Both the position numbers and the translations under genes were made by a program. A DNA stretch of 64,000 nucleotides from Zygnema cylindricum (Eukaryota > Streptophyta > Zygnematophyceae > Zygnematales > Zygnemataceae). The notes below the pieces were generated by a model, which saw only the letters and a program-made list of their open reading frames with translations, did no database searches and had not been told where the DNA came from. Numbering within the stretch: position 1 is the first letter of the stretch; the number at the start of each line of letters is the position of its first letter. The DNA is taken from positions 1 through 64,000 of the forward strand of contig JBBHKE010003251.1 of assembly GCA_037447655.1 (NCBI GenBank), in the 5' to 3' direction. Positions 1-10,500 of the stretch are shown here, in pieces.

Positions 1-235
1 AAAGACAAGGAGTTGGAGGAAAGGTGTGAAGGAGCGACGGAGGGAAACGGGGAGGAGATGAACGATGGTCGAAGGAGAGTTGCTGGAGGAGACAAAGAGA
101 GATGAAAGGAGGGAGTTGCTGGCGGGAGGGAAAAGGATTTGTCGAAGGGAGGAAGAAGCGTGAAGGAGGAAGGGAAAGATGGAGGGATAGTGGGAGGGAG
201 GGAGGATCAGAGGAAAAGAGAAATGCACGTTTTAG
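1..235. repeat. Polypurine low-complexity tract
   Basis: The + strand is almost all G and A (runs such as GGAGG, GAAGGAG, GGGAGGGAGG), so the complement is a C/T-rich strand resembling the Pro-rich coding exon at 7168-7562. No open frame worth calling was seen. It could be a simple-sequence tract or the edge of another Pro-rich coding region on the minus strand cut by the window start. From 236 to 491 the sequence is AT-rich and holds nothing recognisable. Confidence 0.5.
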
Positions 236-491
236 TATTTTAAGAAAATGTTCTTAAAATTCTGTTACGATAAATCTGGTAATCGTGCATCATATATAGA
301 AGACTATCTTAAGTTGTTTATAGATTTTACAATCGTATCGATAGAAATTTATTAAAACACATGCGTGTGTAAAAATATAATAATACGACATATAATACAA
401 CTATAAGAACATAGCTATAAATACAATACAAAACGAAACAATCATTACATCCATTTTATTACGGGATTGGATTTTGTTGGGGAATTCACAG

Positions 492-563
492 ATGGCTATA
501 TGATAATTTTTTGACTGGAAGTATCCCGTCATCTATTGGTCAGTTGGCATATTTGAAAAGCTT
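492..563 (+). CDS. LRR-encoding exon (72 bp) of split LRR/EGF/Pro-rich gene, partial 5'
   Basis: This exon encodes one plant-type leucine-rich repeat, reading LYDNFLTGSIPSSIGQL and then AYLKSL. It is preceded by an acceptor (TTCACAG) and followed by a donor (GTAAGT). Its length is exactly 72 bp and both flanking introns are phase 2, the classic one-repeat-per-exon arrangement of plant LRR receptor genes. The LxxNxLTGxIPxxIGxLxxLxxL pattern is the extracellular LRR class involved in ligand or cell-wall recognition. The 5' exons (signal peptide, N-cap) would lie left of the window. The gene continues with exons at 1785-1856, 3970-4253 and 7168-7562, which keep compatible phases. That the exons belong together is inferred from phase and motif, not from a transcript. 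Whether the gene is expressed cannot be judged from sequence. Confidence 0.75.
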
Positions 564-1784
564 GTAAGTTTTTCTTTTCCTGTTGGAGGATTTGTGATTT
601 TGGTTTTGACTTTGATTTTAATGGAGATTTAGTTTTAGATCCAGGATTTGATCTTGGTTTGAGGTTAGATTTTGAATTTAATTTTTATTGTTTTATTATC
701 GTTTTTATTCTTATTTTCACTTTCATGTTCATTTAATTTTTATTTTTGTTTTAGCTTGGATTTTGGTTTTGGATTTGGTTTTAATTTTTTCTGTATTATG
801 CTGTTGGTGTTTATGTTAGTTTTAATTTTGTTTCAATTTTGAATTTGTTTTTGATTATCAGATTTTGAATTGATTTTGACTTTAAATGTGATTTTTATTT
901 TTTAAATTTTGATGTGCAAGTTCAGGTATTAGTTTTGGTTTTGGTTCCGTTTCGACTTTCATTTCTTTTTTCATTAGCATTATATATTCAATTTTACCTT
1001 CATCTCAATTTTCTTTTTCCTTTCAAATTTCATCTTTCGTTCATACACGGATTGGTTTTGAATCTAATTTTAGGGTTTACAGGGTTTTTTTACTTTCCAA
1101 ATTTTTTTGATTCTTGTTTTGATCCTGATTTTGATTTTAATTTTAGATTTTCGTTTTGATTTGCAATTTTGTTTTCCGTTTTTATTTGTATTTCGGAAAC
1201 AAATATATATATATTTATATATTAATGTATATATACATATATGCTAAGTTATCATTTTGTTTATGTAGGTTCTTGTGTTCCATTAGATTATTGTACGGTT
1301 TTTCATTTGGAAAACCTTAAAAAAATTGAAAAACCCTTGAAAATCTTAAAATCCTATGATGTGTGAGGTAGGAGAGAACGCTCAGAATTAAAAGGAAAAC
1401 GTACGTTATTGACATATTTGCAACTGCAATTTTGAATGAACATTTTAGAAATTTCCATTGCAAAATCTGATAAATAAATATGTTCTGTTGGTGATTCTAG
1501 TATCAAGAGCAATATAGGGTAATAGGACTGAATAGCTTTCAGAAAATTCAAAAAATATTGGAAATCTTAAAATACATGACCAATCTTTGCATTAGAACAT
1601 AAAATTCTTAAAAATGTACTTCATAAAACCTCAAAGAATTCGATGCATACAAATGAAAATAAAAAAAAAAATGGAAAAAAGGTTTGAACTGTCGATTTTT
1701 TCTTTGTGATCGTCAAAAATCCATTAGTACTAATTTGAAATGGGTTGGGGTGGGGGGAGAGGCTGGATCTGGTGAATTCAATAG
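564..1784 (+). other. Intron 1 of the LRR gene (inferred)
   Basis: The sequence is AT- and T-rich between a GTAAGT donor and an AATAG acceptor. From about 590 to 1170 it is dominated by degenerate GATTTTGATTTT/TTTGGTTTT repeats, which generate spurious Phe/Leu-rich frames. A TATATA-rich stretch lies near 1200-1250. No further LRR exon or other gene was recognised. Confidence 0.55.
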
Positions 1785-1856
1785 ACTTCTACATAATAAC
1801 TCATTAAGCGGAAATTTTCCAACTTCCTTCGGTAATTTGGAGAAGCTTGAACTCTG
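1785..1856 (+). CDS. Second 72-bp LRR exon of the same gene
   Basis: This exon encodes LLHNNSLSGNFPTSFGNL followed by EKLEL, a plant LRR in the same register as the 492-563 exon. The acceptor is AATAG and the donor is GTACAA, which is weaker than the first. Length is exactly 72 bp with phase 2 at both ends, so it can splice directly to the previous exon. The last codon is split (TG|N). Two consecutive 72-bp repeats with matching phase are hard to explain by chance. The weak donor could mean a decayed gene, or that the real donor lies slightly elsewhere. Confidence 0.72.
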
Positions 1857-3969
1857 GTACAAATACATCTCTTATTTTTTAGTTTTATTACGCAAAATAA
1901 AAAAGTTTTTTTATATTGTAACAATCATCTCCTGATTTTTCTTTTATGCAAAAATTAAAAAATCGTGTTCCTTAAAGTAACACTTGTCTCTTATGTTTTG
2001 TTTTTCTATTTTTCCCTTAAATGATACTTTTTTTTGTATATTTTTCATTTACAAAAAAATATCCCGTAGGACCGTACGAGGATCGAACACCAGTTTAGGC
2101 GCATAGATATCAAACTAGAAACCATTATCGCTAATCCAAACATTTTGTATTTTATCTTTGGAAAGCTTTTACTTTCTATTTACTACACCGTGTATCGCTC
2201 TTAGTGTTAATAATCTTGTCTCCACTTAAAACATAGTTTCTGCGTACATACCTGTCTGATTTTCAATTTGAGGCCGCTAATTAGAAGATGAGAATTTACC
2301 TATCAACCGCAACCGTCAGATCCACAATTGGACGTGTGTGTACGGAGAAAAAATGTTTTAAGAGAAAAAAACATTAAAGCTAATAGCGATTCGCGGTGTA
2401 GTGTTGCACATTGAACAGGTTTTGTCGATAATCATTGATTACTTCTTTTAGGAGTCTAGATAATCGACATATCCATGCAATGTAACGACAACCGATAATC
2501 GCCGTTTAACAACATCAATATTGGGATGTCAGCGATAGCGATGTGCAATCGGTACAATCATTACTATCCGTACATGTACAAAATTCTGGAAATTCCGTAC
2601 ATCTCATGCATTTAAAATACCGTAATTTCAATAAATAATCAGGTGACAATCATTGATTATTGCGATATCGATGTTTATCTCTTAAGCCAATAAATATTGG
2701 TCTTTGGACTTCTCGGTATTATGATATACCGAAATCATAACACATCGACTTCAATTTTGATCGGGACGCAACACTACTATTTACCATGATAAATAGGTTG
2801 AACAAAAGGTATTGAATCAAGACATACAAGCAATTTCAAAAAGACCAAAACAAATCCACTATATGATTATAAAAATGATTAAATTACCACTTAAAAATAA
2901 TAATTGGTACAGCTCAATTTTTCTGTATAAATCATCCTAAAATTTGAAAGAAAACGCCCAAGAAGGAAATAAATAATTACCATTGCCCCCGGTTCAGTTT
3001 TTTAGTTTTATAATGTAGCACTCGAGTTACCTAGTGTCGTAACAGTTATCACTTGAATTTCAGCTTCATGTTTAATCAATTGAATGTTTCTTAAAAAGTA
3101 TAAATTTTGTAAAGATTGGCCGAGAATTAATTTAAGTGACGTGTGTCACAAGCGTTCAGGACCTATTCAAGGATTTGTATTTTAAGGATTTTAATTGGAT
3201 CTATTAGACCTATCATTGCGCTTATTGGTTGAGTTATATTTGATACTTTGTTGCTGCAAATAAAAAGTAAACCAGGATATCAACGCCCAACGACCTCGAT
3301 GATCACACTTAGTTTGCCATAATTTTTTTGATAGAAATCGGATTTGTGTTTCCAATGACTTTTTTTGGCTTTTTGTTGGTTTATAATATTCTCAGTTGTT
3401 TTCTAGGGTGCTTTATCGTTGGATAGTTTTGTGTTCGCCTTCATCATCCTTGTAGTACTTGAACCAGTTTTATTAGATTCAAAATACAATTTTATTCATG
3501 GTTTTCTGTAATTTCACTGTTTTGGACATCAACCCACTATGTAAACTAAGTATCTCCAAGATTGTCGTTGTTTTTCTTCGTTTAAATCTATATAACGTGA
3601 AAGGCTGGTGGGAGGGCGGAGGAGATATTTTATTAAAAACGGTTGATTTATCGCCAATTCTTTAGGAGAATAGCCTTTTTAATTATTCAATTTTCATTCT
3701 TGAAATTATAAGGGGTCTTGTTTAAAATTGGATTCTGATTTCTAAGTTTCTTCTTATTTTTGTATGACCAATATTCATTAATAAACTGTGACATTTACTT
3801 ATGTTAACATATTACAAGAGCAAAGCTATGTACTCTTTTTTTTGAAACAAGACTTCCACTAGTTCCAAAACACACGCGTCAGTTTTCGATGTCTGACATA
3901 ATTTTCTTGTGTTTCGTAATTTCTGACCGTTTACAACATTTTACTCTGACTTTTATCATCATGTTCCAG
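1857..3969 (+). other. Intron 2 of the LRR gene (inferred)
   Basis: This is 2.1 kb of AT-rich sequence with no exon recognised. Near 2045-2145 the minus strand carries tRNA-like A-box and B-box motifs (listed separately). It ends in a TTCCAG acceptor at 3969. An LRR exon too diverged to recognise by eye could be hidden here. Confidence 0.5.
2045..2145 (-). repeat. Possible tRNA-derived SINE head
   Basis: On the minus strand an A-box-like TTAGCGATAATGG is followed about 35 bp later by a B-box-like GTGTTCGATCCTCG, the two-part RNA polymerase III promoter of tRNA-derived SINEs. It does not fold into a complete tRNA cloverleaf by eye, so it is not called as a tRNA gene. No 3' tail or target duplication was identified. 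Confidence 0.25.
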
Positions 3970-4253
3970 TAATATCTCATCAAATTATCTCACGGGATCT
4001 GTCACTACATCAAATGGTCATCCTCAATGTGACGAACTGGCAAAGAACTGTTTCAAATCCACAGAAATTCCGTCCGGATGTCCTATTGCAAAACAGCGAA
4101 GTGGAAACGAATGTAAACAATTTTGCAATGCAACTCAAGAAGGAGGACCTTGTGGGGGAAATGGGACGTGTAAAATTAGTGTGAACGGGATGACATATAC
4201 ATGCGAATGCTATGACGGATATGTCAATGATAAAAACGAGTACACTTGCACCC
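3970..4253 (+). CDS. Exon encoding last LRR plus Cys-rich/EGF-like module
   Basis: The exon opens in phase 2 after TTCCAG. It finishes an LRR (ISSNYLTGSV) and runs into a cysteine-rich segment containing CGGNGTC, then CEC, then YDGY and a terminal YTC. That is the C-x5-C...C-x-C...GY layout of an EGF-like domain, with four further cysteines upstream (PQCDEL, KNCF, SGCP, ECKQFC). The frame is open for all 94 complete codons. It ends at a donor C|GTACGT in phase 1, typical for EGF modules, and this phase matches the acceptor at 7167. EGF-like modules occur in extracellular proteins such as wall-associated kinases and usually mediate protein or wall binding. No kinase sequence was found downstream, so a receptor-kinase reading is unsupported within this window. 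Confidence 0.75.
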
Positions 4254-5029
4254 GTACGTCTATTTCACCTTTTCTTGCTTATATGTTATGCATATTACAA
4301 TATAGTTGTCTTTAAAATGTGCATTAGCTCTAATAAGAGATGTCTACAACATTAAAGTCACTTTCCTTGCATATGAGTTATGTATATGACGATATATTTT
4401 TACCCTGAAATATTGATGAGAAACGTCTTTTATATTGATAGACATATTTTGGGCTACAATCTCGTATTCCCTTCCGTTTCAAACAACCGATAGTGTACAA
4501 CACGATTTTTTTTTTTAATATAACTCAAGAACTAGTTTACAATGCCAAAAAAATCCCACTTCTTTGGGGATGTGATTGAACTTAAAAAACGCCAAGTCAC
4601 TGACCTAAAATTCAGTTCCGAAAAAACCATAGTTACCAGATTTGCTAGAAGAATATTCAATACTTGGGAATGCTCAGACGGGAGTATTTTGCAAATGAAA
4701 AATTCCATTTGTTATCAAGATTTGGCAGTATGATGATAGTGTCAGATTATTTTTAAGATATAATATGTAGTTGACATTGAGACGTAAACCTCTAATTTTA
4801 AGTAAAAGGTAAGGGGCGGAAGTAATGGAGAGAGGGACAATAATAGATGGTTGCCGGAAATGTGAAGAAAGGCCAAAAGGGGCTAAAGTCAGAAGGACTA
4901 AGAACTTTTGGGAAAACGTGGTCAAAAATGATATTTTCAAGAAAGGACAGTTTTAAAGAAGACCCGAAAAAGGTAGGATTTGACTTTGTTTGAACGACGC
5001 ATCAGAGCAAAAAGGCACTCATGCACATG

Positions 5030-5885
5030 TAGTCTACATTTTTACGCGCCTTTGCGAAGCATAACCCGTCTTGCCTCCTCTTTTAAAAGTCCTCCTTTTA
5101 AATATTTCGGCTTTTCCTTCCTTGTCTTCGAAAGCGCTCCAAGATCCTCGTCCTCCTCTTCCACGGCACCAAGTTCCATCGGAATTGGGGAATCGGTGCG
5201 TTTCCCAATGTAATGATTGGGGAAACCTCTCCTCCAAAGCCTAAGTCGATGGAGTCCGTCCTGTCCGCAAAAACGAATTATACCCGTAAGAGGTATCTCC
5301 CCACCGTCTCGCGCACGCCACTGCTCGCACGTCTCGCTGGACGCTGTAATTGATTCCCCTCACCTGTCAGTCGACCGCCTCCTCCTCGTTCATCGTGTGT
5401 ATTTGCACTTAAAGCTCCAAAAACTATTGCGAATACTCCATCACCGATGACTTTTTCTTGAGGTTTTCGATCTTGTCTCGAGCCGTTTTGACCATATTCA
5501 CTGGTTGCCACGCTTAAATGAGTTCTTTTCTAACGCCTCCCAATTTTTCGGTACCTTGTTACTTTTCACCATGTAGCGTCACCAGGCCGCGGCCGCCCCA
5601 CGTAGGAGCCCTCCCGCAGACAAAATTTTCTCGCTGTCCTCGAGCGCGGAAAATTGGAAATAAAGAGGACTCCGCTGTGAAGAGCCACATCTCAAGGTCC
5701 ACCTTCTTAGAAGGATGGGTCTTCCTCTTCGGCTTCAAGTTGGAGCCACTGGCGGATGATTGAGCTTGATTTTGGAATTGTGAAACTACACTCTCCAAAT
5801 TTGCGATACAAAGCTTAAGTTTCTCCAATTCTTGAATTACAGGTGCCAAGACTTCATTAGGGTTGGTTCTCGCAAGAGATGACAT
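5030..5885 (-). pseudogene. Ty3/gypsy gag remnant (element F)
   Basis: Reading leftwards from the ATG at 5885, the protein starts MSSLARTNPNEVLAPVIQEL. It continues through a coiled-coil-like Leu/Glu segment and reaches VDLEMWLFTAE, the position of the WLF motif in the gypsy Gag at 16593 (VDTWLFSV). Further left, between about 5300 and 5500, pieces such as ARDKIENLKKKSSVMEYSQ recall the R-D...L...S-V-x-E-Y part of the retrotransposon Gag domain, but in shifted frames with stops. No protease or polymerase follows. The ATG lies 19 bp inside a primer binding site and LTR (5904-6353), which confirms orientation. The left limit is uncertain; the GC-rich block fades near 5000. Normal gypsy Gag forms the particle shell; this copy is dead. 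Confidence 0.6.
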
Positions 5886-5903
5886 TGTGATGGTTTGTGT
5901 TTG

Positions 5904-5915
5904 GCTGCGATACTA
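5904..5915 (-). other. Decayed tRNA-iMet primer binding site of element F
   Basis: The minus strand reads TAGTATCGCAGC, one base after the LTR end. It matches the usual TGGTATCAGAGC (complement of the 3' end of initiator tRNA-Met) with three differences. Confidence 0.5.
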
Positions 5916-5916
5916 G

Positions 5917-6353
5917 TGTAATCGGAGTGATGTAATATTACAAAAGACTCACCCTCACTACCCTCCCAAGATCCCTCACAAGCCCTCACAAGCAAATTCT
6001 AAAGGCCCTAAACGTCGACAATGTAGCAAAAGTAATCCTTTGTAAGCTCACAGGCATACTGGTAGTACAAGGCTGGTAATAGTTATGGAGCTTGTGAGCA
6101 TAGACTAAAGTGTCTCCCAAATGGAATGCCTAATATATATATTTAAGTGTACATCCATTTTTTCCTATCTTAGTTTCCTCTAGAAATTTACCCAAGGAGT
6201 TTCCTCGAATGATCCCTTTCCCCGAATGCGGCCTAAGTCTTGAACTAAGTTTTAAAGTACACTAATATTTTAGAGAGCCTTGCTAAGTTTCTATAAGGTT
6301 CTAGCCTCTCTAGAATTCCCCAAAGAAAAACATAGGAAGCAAAATATCTTACA
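5917..6353 (-). repeat. Gypsy LTR of element F (probable limits)
   Basis: In plus coordinates the LTR runs from TGTAATCGGAG to ...ATCTTACA, so the termini are TGTAA...TTACA. On the minus strand a TATATATATT box lies near 6132-6143, about where U3 should end. The right limit is set only by the terminal inverted repeat, and no target duplication can be tested because the other end of the element is missing. Confidence 0.45.
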
Positions 6354-7167
6354 TTATGCTTGTAGAATTTTGTACGTACATTTGCTGCCGTTGAGGTGCT
6401 GTCGTGGCGCTTGGCCGTATTACACTATTTAGACAAAGCGTCGATATAGCATCGGACGGACGAGATGATCCCGGAGACTCATTTAAAAATTGAATTGACT
6501 TAGTTTTTACGCGACATGCCTTGTTGTTACAAGCTTTGTTGTTGCATCACTGTTTGGTGAAAGTCAATGTCAATGAAGGCATTTTATGGACATTTTGCAT
6601 TCGTTCAATGCGAATATTCATATTGTTGTTTTACTATGCGCTTTATGCGCATAACCTAACTATGAAAAAAGTGTATGTTTTGTGGGAAAAAAGTAAAAGA
6701 AGTATAAGCTACTTGGATAATATATAGAATTTCTTGAGACCCCAGCTAGGACAAAGACTTGACGTTTTTCTTTTGCTTCTCGAATTTTATTGGGACCGTT
6801 GTGTATATGAAAAAAAAATGTGAAACTAAATTTCGCTTCATAACACTAATGTTCAATCTTTTTTTAGTTCTTTACACCTCTCTCCCCACCACTGAATTTG
6901 CCACCTACTCACACATTATCTGCATCTCCTTTTTCTCCAACCTTTTCAACTTTCCATCTCTATCTTATCCACCTACTCTTTTTACCTTGATATCTTCCTC
7001 TCAACCTCAATCCTCACCTTTAACCTATGACTATATGTAAAAAATAACTTGTGTACTACCCCCGTGATGAATATTGGAACTTTCAATGAAGTTCATTTTT
7101 TGAAAAACATTGTTTTTTTTGTGGCACGTGATTGACGATGAAAATTCTTCTCTCAATGGTTTTTCAG

Positions 7168-7562
7168 TGTCGCAACCACCTCCCCCTCGATCTCCCTTCA
7201 CTCCTCCCATTCGTCCTCCACCACCCCCACCTCCTCGTCTTACCCCTCCTCCCATTCTTCCTCCACCATCCCCACCTCGTCGTCTCCCCCCTCCTCCCAT
7301 TCGTCCTCCACCATCCCCACTTCGTCGTCTCCCCCCTCCTCCCATTCGTCCTCCACCATCCCCACCACGTAATCGCCCCCTTCCTCCCTCGCGTCTTCTA
7401 CCACCTCCACAGTCCCCACGTCCGGGTTCCTCACCTCGTACCTCTATTCCTCCAACATACCCACCTCCTCGTCTCTCCTCCCCTCTCGTTTCTCCTCCAC
7501 CATCCTCGCCTCCACGCTCCTCCCCTCCTTCCTCTCCTCCTCCAAAATCCTCACCTCCTTGA
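7168..7562 (+). CDS. Pro-rich extensin-like terminal exon of the LRR gene
   Basis: After the acceptor TTTTTCAG the frame enters in phase 1. Joined to the C left at 4253 it makes a Leu codon and continues SQPPPPRSPFTPP. It is open for about 130 codons to TGA at 7560-7562. Composition is overwhelmingly Pro, Ser and Arg with runs of PPP. Residues about 20-65 form three 15-residue repeats of the type RLPPPPIRPPPSPLR (45-bp units). This resembles extensin and LRX-type wall domains but with Arg where many extensins have Tyr or Lys. With the upstream exons the predicted product is LRR, then EGF-like, then a Pro-rich tail, possibly an apoplastic wall protein. Alternatives are that the stop is avoided by an internal donor leading to unseen exons, or that this exon is a separate gene. 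Phase agreement is the main support for joining. Confidence 0.55.
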
Positions 7563-10500
7563 CTCGGCCGTCAGTCAAGGAAGTAAAAGCAAGAGGTAAA
7601 ATCTGTGTGTGAAGGGAAAGAAAGAGATCAGTATTGGGAGCAATGCTGGTGGAAGAACGTAAAAGATGGTGATGACGGCAATTCACGTTTTCGCAAATGT
7701 GGAAGCAATTGAGTGGAAAAGGTAACTTACAAGTCTAAGTTACCGACTGAAGTTATGCCAGCTGGTAAACTGGTTAGTCGTAGTTTAATCAGTGATATTT
7801 ATTGAAGTTAGTTAAATTACCTAGTTTGCCAGTTTTTTTTTTTTTTTGTTTTTTGAGACTTTTTGTTTCTTCTTTTACATTTTTTGTTTTATTGTGTGAA
7901 TGACGGTTGACACTCTCACATATTCTGAGAGTGATATGTGTCAAAGTACCATGAGATTTCTATTTCACAATCTGTAAAAGCCTACAGGCATCAAACTTCA
8001 CTAGAAGACTTATCTGCAAAATGGTGTGAATTTGAGTCTTTTTTTTCGTTCCATTGATTCGTTTTTTATACGATAACAGGTTTAAATGAACGGCTTGTAC
8101 TAGTGTTCATGGTTAAGTTATTAGCTCATAACCCAAAATCTTCAAACATTAAGCGGTAAGATTTACTGTTTCACTTGTAGTCAAGGGAACACATTTGGTA
8201 GCCAAAGAAAAACCTAGGGTGGAGGAACAACGAATCTAAGCAGTTTTGGGGGGAAACAAGTATAAAGATGTTGCTACATCAGTGTAAGATGTTTATTGTT
8301 TGACCATGTGAGATCAGGCTCATGCAATACTGACACTTTTTTTGTACTTTTATATGCTATAACGAGCCGTTTTAATATGGGCTGACACATTTGATATACT
8401 ACGTTGTTTAAAAACTGCCCAAATAAGTGTAACTGATACTATTCAACCATGCCTATGTTAGCTTAAAGGAAAAAAAGAATTATTAATTCAATTTTAGGTT
8501 TGAGGGTCAAGATTTTGGGGCACTGAATTAGTGTTATATTGGCATGTGCCCGTGAGTTTAAACATTATGTTTTCTCTCTTTTTTCCCTCCAAAATTCAGT
8601 CTAAAACGAGAAAATCTTCTAAAATACAAAAAATTGCTTTTACCATACGACAATGAACGTCGTCGTGATACTTTGAATGTAATCCAGTTTTGTCATCTTT
8701 GTACTCATTTAGGCGTTTTCCACTTTTCAACCCTTAGGCACGCGACTCCAGCTCATCAAAAAAAATTATCGTCAATCATCCCACGAGGTAATATTAGTTC
8801 GAGTATCACTCGGCAAACGAAAGAGAAAAAATCCACGCACGTGCCACACGAACAGTAAATTTGTAGCACTACGGAGAGTAGTTGTTGTTTTTTTTCCTGC
8901 CCGTCATATACAGAAAAAAGAGTTGAAAGGGTCTCGGACCTCTATTTTCCTTCATGGGACCTTTGCAGAAGTTTACGTCGTCATCGCCTCCCCCTCTCCT
9001 CTCACACTCCCACTCTTATCTCACACCTGTTCGAATGAAAAATGGCGACTATTGTTTTGAAACAATTTTCGAAAAAGAGCTTTTGACTACCTTTGGACGT
9101 ATTTTGATGGCAAGTCGAGTGAAAAATGATGAAAAAACATAATTGGGAAATCATGGCGGAAATTTTTTGGAATTAGTGACGTCGATATTGTCACAATTGA
9201 GGATGTCACAATGTCACATAAAGCTACATCTACATTTTTACAAAAACCAAAATGTCTACAACTATCGCTTTTATTGTAGACGTCACCAATTGTCGTAAGT
9301 TCCATAATCGTCCTCAACCGTCACATATTCCACTTACATCTGACAGTCACATTCAAAGTTCCAATTTCATTTTTGGAAATTGGAACGCTCTAAAAAGTAG
9401 TACGGATAAAATTCTCTAAAATCAAAAGTACCACTTCAATGTACTAATTACATGAGCACCTATCGTATGTGCTTCAAAATTATAAGGTATGTGGAGGTGA
9501 TCGAGTGGGTTGTCCAGGCCGCAAAAACAACATACTTCTATTTGATGCGATTGGTTCTAGTTATTAAAAAGGTTGTACAAAAAACACATTTTTTATATTA
9601 TACGTTGAGTAACTAAGGCTTCGATTCCAGTAGGCATTCCCAGTAAACGCACGGACACTTTTATTAACAGGTTTACCGGTAGAGCGTTCCATTTTGCCCG
9701 GCCAGTAAACAACTTTTCGCAATTATGATTTGTGCCACGTAGGTTAGTGCTCACATAATGAAAATCTAAAAATATTCTTCAAACAAAAAATTTGAACACA
9801 ATATCTGTACCAGCGGGGGTGGTTAAGGATCATACACAAATTTCGTTGCCAGATTTTCATTTTGAAAAAGGAAATCAAAAGTTTGAAACGGAAAGGCAAA
9901 AAGACGTGACAAACTTTGAAGTTTGGTGTATGTCTAACAGACCGTGCGAGGATACTTTCGGTTAACTTGCATTTTGCGTGGCAAGAGGCACATGTCCTGT
10001 ATGACGTGTACCTGTGATCGCCTGTTCAAGTTCAATATTTTTTTGTTGTTTCATGTGTACCTACGGTACACGACTAGTGTTACCTATGATTGCCTGTTCA
10101 AGGTCAATATTTTTTTGCGACTAGTGTGAAGCAACTCTCATTGCGGGGAGATTTTCTTTACAATGGATGATTTACGCGATTGCTTCACAGATCTGAAAAA
10201 GTGGAATATCCAACGGCCAATACTTACGCCTGTAATATTGGAGCATCTTGACAACTATCCAGTAAACATGTTTCGTCAAACAAAAGAAAAATGGTATAAA
10301 TATGTACAAAAACGTACGGCGTCAAAGAAAACAACCCCACTTTTCCTCTAATGGAGCCTTACCATTCTTGAAGTTATACATAACGCATTTTTTTAAATTT
10401 GCAAGCTCAATTTAATTAATATGTAAAAGGCGTAATAATCGCCCTCAGTTCTAGTTACTAACAAAGCTCGTACGTACCGCACACTTTTGAATTGATATGC

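Larger units (their letters stand above)
4254..7167 (+). other. Intron 3 of the LRR gene (inferred), hosts gypsy remnant
   Basis: This is 2.9 kb between a GTACGT donor and a TTTTTCAG acceptor. About 5030-6353 is occupied by the minus-strand remains of a gypsy element (listed separately), which is more GC-rich than its surroundings. The rest is AT-rich with no gene recognised. The stretch before the acceptor (about 6850-7030) is C/T-rich. Confidence 0.5.

Noticed and set aside
914-1159. 81-residue Phe/Leu-rich open frame
   Set aside because: It arises from degenerate T-rich repeats in an intron and lacks any domain.
2060-2140. tRNA gene on the minus strand
   Set aside because: Only A-box and B-box-like motifs are present. 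No acceptor stem or anticodon arm could be folded by eye.
7031-7686. Gly-rich and Glu/Val-rich minus-strand frames opposite the Pro-rich exon
   Set aside because: They are shadows of the C-rich coding strand. The + frame has splice-phase support and the cleaner composition.
10163-10351. Small protein-coding gene
   Set aside because: It has an ATG and 62 codons but no recognised domain, no partner exon and no conserved context; it is left within the spacer description.
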